A stretch of DNA of 64,000 nucleotides from Prostheceraeus crozeri (lineage: Eukaryota > Platyhelminthes > Polycladida > Euryleptidae). The stretch is from positions 41,831 through 105,830 of the forward strand of contig CAJQUW010006851.1 in NCBI GenBank assembly GCA_907163375.1. Reading direction: 5' to 3'. Under the pieces are notes generated by a model that saw only the letters and a program-made list of their open reading frames with translations, did no database searches and was not told the origin of the DNA. Shown in pieces: positions 56,807-64,000 of the stretch (position 1 is its first letter; each line of letters begins with the position of its first letter). Both the position numbers and the translations under genes were made by a program.

Positions 56807-58069
56807 CCGGAGTTTTCCACTTAATATACCCCTCCACTTAATATGCCCGGATATATTAACTCGAGCTGAACTTTCATTATGTCTTTGTAACATTCAGCCA
56901 TTTTCTTGGAAATAACACTTCTGATGATTTTTGTAAATCAAGCACTCATCTTGGTGTCTCATAGCGGAAGAAGATTAGGCGAAGTCTTATTACCTGTATA
57001 TTAGGGTTTTCAAAATCCCGACTTTTTCTGATCCCGGGATTAGCAGGCTCAATTCATTTACCGATGGTATGCGGAGGCTAGCGTAGGCGTTGTTTTCAAT
57101 TCTTTGACGAGTATTTTGAACGATACACTGTACGTACTGCACAACTAATGATATCAGATAGACATGTGTCTTAATATCCATGAATTAATAATAACTTATC
57201 TTTTCACATGCAGACAGAAGCTATAACAATACTTAGATCTGGTTATCACACACAATGTGCGTTGTCGCATTAAAGCCCGATATGAGATTTTCAAATCGAA
57301 ATGCAAATCCCGCGATTTTCTGACGTCTGGTAAAAGCCCGATATTGTATAATAATTCATTAGATATTATTAACCCTGTATGTATAACGCTTCTCTCGACT
57401 GCCTGAACATATTCTTATTTTTTGATATCAATGAATTGGTTGCGATAGACAATAAGTATTATTATTCTTCGCAGTTCTATATGGGAGTAGCTGTGTCTCG
57501 AGCTGGCAAGGGTCTACTGTTAAGGTGATCGTGGGAAGTCAATATTTAGTTGTTGCATCGCGTTAACATTCTTATTTCACGCATTGCATCTGTTACTCCA
57601 TGTTCCTTGTCCATAGCTTTGTTACTTCATCTTCATACAGCTGCTAACTGCCCAAAGAATAGATGTTACCTAATCCCGGGATTCAGAATCCTGTAAAAAT
57701 GCGATAATCCCGGGATTGAAAACTCTACTGTAGAGGCCTATGCCTAAGAACTGTTACTCTGTTGTTGAGATTTTATTCAGATGCTTGTTGAGGTATTGCT
57801 CATTTTATACCCTAATAACTGTAATAAGTTGCATTCAAATTGTGAATTTGTTTTCATCACAGTTTAGTTTCAAGCTCATATGTACCAAATTATGAACACC
57901 TATAATAAATTATTGTTGCTTTAAGTGACGGATTCCATCTCATATATTAAATATGCTTATTTTGCGGTGTTTCTAACCAGGTATATTAAGTTGATACAAA
58001 CTTATTCTGCAATTTCGTCATTTTCCAGTTAATATACCGGTTATAAGCTTATTAAGTGGAAAACTCCGG
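56807..58069. mobile_element. TA-target element nested in the outer one
   Basis: Perfect 20-bp ends: CCGGAGTTTTCCACTTAATA at the left and its reverse complement at the right. Similarity extends to about 50 bp, and TA flanks both ends (56805-56806, 58070-58071). TIRs with TA fit a mariner-like non-autonomous element. Its interior is interrupted by a hAT-like element. Confidence 0.75.
56999..57730. mobile_element. Innermost hAT-like MITE with ATCCCGGGAT ends
   Basis: The left side carries TAGGGTTTTCAAAATCCCG and ATCCCGGGATTAGC. The right side mirrors this with CTAATCCCGGGATTCAGAAT and ATAATCCCGGGATTGAAAAC ending in CTACTG. The CAGTAG-x-GTTTTCAATCCCGGG pattern is typical of a hAT MITE group. 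The ends are diverged and I find no clean 8-bp target duplication. Confidence 0.5.
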
Positions 58070-58937
58070 TAAAACTGACTTAATTAAGCAAAAAGTTGCA
58101 TCGGTCCTGAGACTTCCTACAAAATTCAAATTGTCTGAGATTTATTTGAAAAAATTCACTTTTTCGCACTTTCAAAATGTAAAAATCTTTCATGTGGTGA
58201 TAGAGTATCGATTCGCTATTTCAACTTAGTCAACGCTCAAACATCCTATTACATGGTGTATTGGCATGAGATACGAAAAAGAATGAGAAAAATTGATTTA
58301 TTTTTGAAGTTGAGAGAATAATTTTAGTAAAATTAGTCGATTTTCGTGGCACAAGTTACCTAAGAGGTCGGTGGCAACATTGGATCTCTATTGTACAGAA
58401 ATGATGTTCATTAAGTAAAAGCTGTTCAAAAATATTAGTTATGGTTAGTGATCAGTAAAATAGATCATCAATTGACTGCAGCTGTAACTCCTAATGATGT
58501 CTGCAACTTGTTTGTATGATGAAAATATGGGCCTATATTGAAGGTCGGTTTGTTTACAGTTTGAGGTATATATTGCATTCAGTCTTTTACGACTGTGAGA
58601 AACGGAGAATAATCACCAGAAAATCAAAATATCTAACTTATCTAATGATTCCCTTCTATCGAATGTTGTGTACGGCACTGGCAATTTGAAAACTATAGCA
58701 TGCGTACATGATGCTAATTGTTAGCATTGCCGGGCAATAACAATATTCGATCCAATAATTTCAACGTAATTACTAGTTTTGCGTGAAGGCTTTCATTAAA
58801 CATGCAGTACCGGTGCTTGATATTGTGACAAAACTTGCTTCAATTTAGTTGGTGGCTTGCGACTATTCTTTATTATAGAACAGAACATCAGAAACAATAA
58901 ACTTTTCCGCTTCATGACCTCACGACGAGTTTTGAAA

Positions 58938-59015
58938 AAGCCGGTGGTGGGGTTCGAACCCTTCCCCCGTGTGTGGCAGTTTACGCTCTAGTGTCAGGGG
59001 CTATGCTACGCTTCA
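58938..59015 (-). repeat. tRNA-derived SINE-like fragment
   Basis: On the - strand a TAGCATAGCCCC...CTAGAGCG A-box-like part is followed by GGGTTCGAACCCC, a perfect B box. A consistent acceptor stem is not visible, so it is not called as a tRNA gene. Confidence 0.35.
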
Positions 59016-59652
59016 ATGTTAACTGCGATGAATGGCAATTGTATTGCGATGAATTGTGCGACCTTTGTTGAGTATAGGTCTACCGCGAACCGATGTGTGT
59101 ATGCTAGTTTTTGCTATCTACCAACTTCGATTAAACAATACGAGCGGATGTTACAGTAATTCCTCGAATGATCATTACAAGTGCTTTAAAACACATGATT
59201 TCCTACTTTTTTATGATGCGATCTTCACATCATACATCGAATGATATACTATCGATATTTGATCAATTTTAAGGATAAAAGTCCTTTTTATGATATTCGT
59301 TTTTATATATACTGAGTGATCTTCGAGTTTCATGTGCGATTTTTATTATTTAAATATAGTACTGTATATTAGGAACATTCGCTTTTGTGATTTCGAGTAA
59401 TATCTGTAAGTAAATGACCGAAATAGTATAAAATACGATGAGTGGCACAAAGTTGTCCATTTGATGGGGTAACTTGTGTCATCTTTGGCGGGTTCTAGTG
59501 TCAAAAGTATAGCTAGAAAAAATGTCAAAAAATGTGTGGTATTTCTAGAAACCTGAAGTTTAGAACCATGTAAGTTTGGAGTTCTAAAAAAATTTCCGTG
59601 GGCGCAATCTCAAAAAACGCAAATAAATGGCACAAGTTATCCCTTGACGTTA

Positions 59653-60059
59653 CTTTGTTTCATTTCGTTTCAGTTGTTGACGAAGTGTTTTATTGTCTTG
59701 TTAGTCGAACATTAAGTCTATGCCGTTGAACAACGCGTTTTATCGGCGAGTCACTGTTGTCTGAAATGTATATGGGAAAGGGAAATATAGAACATTTTTA
59801 TTCATCCATTGATTGTTATTTAATTGTTGATTTCTTGCGAATTGTACTGCTATATTTTTGTATTCGAAGATTTCATAATTTGTTCGTTATATGCATTTAT
59901 ACGTATAAGATTGTCGAAATCCTTCTCTTGCTTCTTGCGTGATGATTCATCTGAACATCGATCAGAAATTCTCCTCTTTTCATTTATTTTGAAATTCATT
60001 TTATTCTTATTTGTCATGTGAGAATCAGAGTGTACAAAAATGTTCTTTTTAGCTGCTGT
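59653..60059. other. Intergenic, no gene seen
   Basis: No supported feature. Short frames on + here are AT-rich chance frames. Confidence 0.4.
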
Positions 60060-60355
60060 TTTGTAGAATTCAAATCTTGCTCTATTCGATGAAGATATTG
60101 TGACTGTAAAGTCAAGAAGATTTAAAGTTTTTGATTTTCAGAATACTCAACTTCGAATTTTATATCAGGATGTTGCGTATTCAGAGCATGTAAAAGGTCT
60201 AAAGCTTGTTCCTCACTATTCGTTAATATAGCAATGCAATCATCAACATGGAATAAAGGTAGTTGGTTTGAGGAGCGTTGTTTTCTATTGTTTCAATGAA
60301 AAAAGATGCTAATAATCCTGATAGAGAGTTACCCAGAGGTTGGTCTTTGATTGGT
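60060..60355 (-). pseudogene. Penelope-like reverse transcriptase fragment
   Basis: On the - strand, from about 60350 downward, one frame reads IKDQPLGNSLSGLLASFFIE, the PLG-S-LS block of Penelope reverse transcriptases. After a shift it reads HVDDCIAILTNSEEQALDLL with the catalytic VDD box, followed by HALNTQHPDIKFEVEYSENQ and, after another shift, NLLDFTVTI. The VDD box, the LN-x-x-HP-x-IKF signature and the LDFT ending are characteristic of Penelope-like elements. At least two frameshifts make it dead. No GIY-YIG domain is found next to it. Confidence 0.8.
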
Positions 60356-60737
60356 TATGACTAGGGGTGTACCGATTAGTGATTTTGATGATCTGCCGAT
60401 CAATGATTAATCGGTGGAAGGGAGTCGATTACTTCTTTTGAATTCATCTGAAATCGACGTTTTCCATATGCTGAAAGTACCCTTTTAGTTGAAGGAAGCT
60501 TAATAATAGTATAGTGCGCCAAATAATAAGTAAAAAAAGTCCTGAATGTTCAATGCAAAAGTTGTTGTGATGCTAGTCCAGTCCTACGTTCAGTTGAATA
60601 ATTATGAATTTTTATCAATCGCTTTTGATTAGATTGCAATAGAAGATACAAAAGCATAGAACAAGAAGTTTATTTTATGTGACTACATAAGCATTCCAAA
60701 TAAAATCACATCGATAATCAGCATTATTGTAATGATT

Positions 60738-60968
60738 GGGGCGCTTGGTACACGCGATTATCATAAATTCGGGCGCCTCGTGCATTATAACAATGATCAG
60801 GGCTCTCTGTACAAAATTCAAGAAAATAGGGCGCTTGGTACAAAATTGTTTTTGATCTTATTGCAAATTCATTGATAAATTAGCAAACAGCTATACCGGA
60901 ACCAAAGCGCATGAAACAGTTGAATTTCCAATAAGGGCGCTTGGTACAGCAAGTGTACCAAGCGCCCC
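60738..60968. mobile_element. 231-bp element with perfect 16-bp inverted ends
   Basis: Starts GGGGCGCTTGGTACAC and ends with its exact reverse complement (60953-60968). A third copy of the motif lies inside at 60829-60842 and a fourth at 60935-60948, so the right end forms a 34-bp palindrome. Target duplication is not evident. Probably a miniature DNA transposon that also inserts into itself. Confidence 0.6.
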
Positions 60969-63122
60969 TATCGAAAATATTTTTTGTTCTTATTTCATAC
61001 TCATTTATTTAGTAGTGAACAGGTATGTGATAGCACTAAAGCACATGCAATAAAATTCAAATATATTTAAATTTTGAATTTTTTACAGTGGGTGTACCAA
61101 GCGCCTTTATTAAAATTATCAGAACAGCTACAATCAGTGGCGTCTTCTCCGTACCTGCGAGGTCTTCGGCGCATCCTCAAAAATTATTTACCAACATTTA
61201 TAAAAATGAAAAGTGTCATCATTCATTTAAATTCGATAGCTTCTCGTGATAGCTGTGCACAGCTTCCGTCTCAAAATCAGACGCTCAACCTCAAGAGTGA
61301 ACAGTTTTGCAGCACGTGCTCGAATCACAGCTGTTTTCTTCGAACAATTAGACACACAAGCTAGTCGTGTGTCCAGACGGAGCACTGATGTTCAGACAGC
61401 GAAAGAGAGTTGTGTGCGTGTGGGGCAGTAAGCGCACGCGCCCGCGACAATATTGGCTTTCCCGATAGACATGATGCTTTGCCTTCTCCAATTTTTGCAA
61501 TGAAATTCCACGCAATTCTTGATCGAGGCGCGGTGCCTAAATATAGTAAGGGAAGCGCAACCCAATTGTTCCTAGCTTCGCTTAATGTGAGGGAAGCCAA
61601 TACGTCAACAGTGGCAGATGGATGACGTTCAGACAAGACTGCAATCAGATGATGAGCGTTCTCCAATGAATGCAGAGTAATGCATCTGACTCGAACACCC
61701 AGATTCGGTAGAATTCCATAATTTGTTTTTACGTGATTGATGTGACACTATGTTTAGTACTGCAGATGAGATCATAACCACGTCTTTCGTCCCAAGGGAA
61801 TATACTGAAAAGATGACAGTCGTCAGGCAAGGTAGGCCAACACCTGATATGAAGTTGAAAGTACTCACAGAGAAAGAAATAAGAAATACACAAGACATTT
61901 TAATGCATCAAAATTTCAAACATGTGAGTGGCTGACCGGCCGTCAAAAACGCAAGAAACTGTTGGCCTTGCCTCCTTTTTTCTCGAGAAAATGTGGTCTG
62001 GACAGAGAGGGGATATAATGATATAGCCGCTCCTTGAGTAAGGCGGTTAAGTGACATGAGCAATCACTTCTCATGTGCACTTTCACTTGACCTTAAAAAA
62101 TGTTCGGAAAATTGTTATTAAAAATTCAGCTTTTATGAAAATTAATGTTGTGACATAAAAGTGCTTTGTATAGAAATAGTATCCCAATGCCGAGTGAAGG
62201 CCTATGGTTAGGGAGCACGCGACGCCACTGGCTACAATATATAAAATATTCTATCTTATGATGTTCTATGATTCTTATATAGATTCTTGTATCACGTAAG
62301 GCTAACTCAGATATTATTTTGCGACAAGTGTTGAAGAAAAACATAATTGGGCCTACCTCAGCTGCAAGCCTTTTGAAAGAAAAATATCAATGTTTGTCTA
62401 AGACCGTGTTTTTTGTAATTATATACAGTTAAGTTTGATTTTGTTTAGTCAAATTCAATAATGTATCTGCTCTTGATTTATCTATCAACAATAATGCATC
62501 ACATGATGAAATATTAAGTTTACTTGTTATGTCGATGATCTCGAAATAATCAAGGATGCTTTCTATGCAGCATTTCTAAAATTTTCGATACAATGTAGGC
62601 TATGTATTTCATCTTACACTTTATATGCTTCTCATGACTCAAACGATGAGATTATCAAGGAAAAGACATCACATGTGCAGGTATGACAAACCTCTAATAC
62701 ACAATATAACCAAGCATTCGCAGCCGAAGAATCAAAAAATTGCATCATCCAACGTGTCAATTTGAGGCGCGAATTCGTCCCGGTCGCTGAACTGGTCATC
62801 TGACATTGCAAAATGAGCCTGCGAATTTTAGGAATATGCCTTTAATAGTATCGGTTTAGTGCATACCTCATTGGCTTCGTTTAGTTGCTACTAGATGTCA
62901 CGTTTGCCAGTTTGCATTGCTCCACCTTGATGAAATCACTGTCATCATGCCGAGTCATAACTATTTTTGTATGATGGCACCATTAACCAATATCACTGCA
63001 GCTAGCATGCGAAAAATTTCCAAGGTGATAAATCTTGCAAAAATAAGTTTGGTTTAATGCGAATAGTTAATAGGGATAAGCGAGAAACTTTTCTAGAGTT
63101 AACTTTTTTATATTTTATTGAA
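60969..63122. other. Intergenic with one more copy of the terminal motif
   Basis: TGTACCAAGCGCC recurs at 61093-61105. No gene is supported. A GC-richer part at 61120-61700 gives several overlapping short frames on both strands, but none has a recognisable domain. Confidence 0.35.
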
Positions 63123-63352
63123 AGTGTACAGAGCGCCCTATAATTTCATACATTTTATCTTCTATCATGTCGATATAACACCGTGGCACAGATAATCAAT
63201 CCATGTTGTTGTTGTTATAGATAAAGGACAACTAGCCCGACATGTACAAGTAATATGGAGTCTCAATTCATCATAGATATCAAATGAAGATGGGAGGGCG
63301 CTTGGTAAAAATCGCCTCCTATTCACTCCATAGTACCAAGAGCCCTAATTAT
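63123..63352. repeat. Further diverged copies of the GGGCGCTTGGTAC motif
   Basis: GTGTACAGAGCGCCCTAT at about 63124, AGGGCGCTTGGTAAAA at about 63296 and TAGTACCAAGAGCCCTA at about 63332 are variants of the end found at 60738. The last two form a short inverted pair. This looks like remains of one or two related elements. Confidence 0.5.
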
Positions 63353-64000
63353 TATTATTGAAATAATATATAGAGACGTGGGAGAGCCAATCCATTTTCA
63401 AACCAATGATGGCATGAAAGGACAGAACTTATTATTGTGTCGAAGGGGTCTGAAGTGATCCGTCATTACTTTCCATAGGACTCCAATTTGGTAAATGATA
63501 ATTTCATCCGTTATTTACGGAAATTAAAATATAGGCCGATATTCCGCGCTGGGACTCGATCGAACCCAGGGCCTTGTTGTATGAGAAAACTCCACAACAA
63601 GGCTACAGTAGCAGCTGGTTAGCTGCAAAGTGATTGGTTGCATATCTCAGTCAACCATGAGCGAGATCGCGACATGGCCAAGGTTTACCAAGAATTTAAA
63701 AAGCAGAGAAAGCAGCGATCTTCCAGAGTGGAAGCCGAGCCCTGGCCTGGATTTTCCGAAACACAACCAGTCGCTTCTTCTTATAATATTGCTTTCCTTG
63801 CCGTCCTCTAAATCTTGATACTTCTATATGCAAAGCATCTATAGCGTTGATGCGCAACAGAGTATAATTTGTGCGTTTTACAATCATGTCCATCATGGCG
63901 AACGCTAAAATCACTTGACAATGATGGTTAGGCCATTATTTTCCTTGACACACGCAAAATCCTCTCCCTAAAAATTCTATTAATGGATTTAAAGACCAAC
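63353..64000. other. Intergenic with a B-box-like fragment
   Basis: On the - strand near 63620-63545 GGGTTCGATCGAGTCCC resembles a Pol III B box with a 4-base insertion, preceded by an inverted CCTTGTTGT/ACAACAAGG pair. No tRNA fold. No gene is supported to the end of the window. Confidence 0.3.

Larger units (their letters stand above)
56706..59650. mobile_element. Outer TA-target element of a nested set
   Basis: Left end CCGTCAACTGGGGAAACTTG continues TGCCA. The right end, read on the - strand, is ACGTCAAGGGATAACTTGTG continuing CCA. TA flanks both ends (56704-56705 and 59651-59652). Internal copies of GGCACAAGTTACC occur near 58346 and 59445-59485. No transposase frame was recognised. Two smaller elements are inserted inside it. 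Confidence 0.5.

Noticed and set aside
58938-59015. tRNA gene on the - strand
   Set aside because: Perfect B box but no consistent cloverleaf.
61074-61670. Protein-coding gene from several overlapping 60-100 codon frames
   Set aside because: Frames occur on both strands over a GC-richer patch and none shows a domain or splice signals that fit together.

Overview
This window looks like AT-rich nuclear DNA from an invertebrate animal, most likely marine. I cannot name the species. The evidence is one spliced gene with GT-AG introns and pyrimidine-rich acceptors, decayed LINEs of the CR1/L2 and RTE types, several Penelope-like elements with GIY-YIG endonuclease domains, hAT-, Mutator- and TA-target DNA transposons, and many minisatellites. 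I see no bacterial operon, no CRISPR array and no intact tRNA or rRNA gene.

The one convincing host gene runs from about 34383 to 55793 on the + strand. Five exons (34383-34395, 36900-37796, 40224-40469, 51548-51601, 55420-55793) join in frame to give a predicted 527-residue protein, and all four introns are phase 1. The product appears to hold four ubiquitin-like/beta-grasp-like modules in exon 2, a coiled coil in exon 3, a proline-rich linker in exon 4 and a fifth ubiquitin-like module in exon 5. I do not recognise this architecture as a named family. Its introns are loaded with repeats: a 61-bp minisatellite in intron 1, a 50-bp one plus a Penelope relic in intron 2, and an 80-bp GC-rich one, a foldback, hAT relics and a Penelope insertion in intron 3. 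Intron 4 holds a long broken retroelement.

Left of the gene (1-34 kb) there is a hAT-like terminus, a clean Mutator-type MITE with 9-bp target duplications (1969-2386), a CR1/L2 relic (2567-3900) and a 0.56-kb foldback (4385-4948). A 3-kb inverted repeat follows (6682-9636), one arm of which was later hit by a TA-target MITE. Then come two Penelope fragments, an RTE endonuclease relic (19013-19790), a 1.75-kb satellite of 34-bp units (20129-21883) and several more foldbacks.

Right of the gene (56-64 kb) is a set of nested inverted-repeat elements (56706-59650), a Penelope reverse transcriptase relic on the - strand (60060-60355) and a cluster of a repeated 13-bp terminal motif. Apart from the one gene, the coding potential I could identify comes from mobile elements, nearly all of it broken by frameshifts and stops. 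Long stretches between these features contain nothing I can identify.
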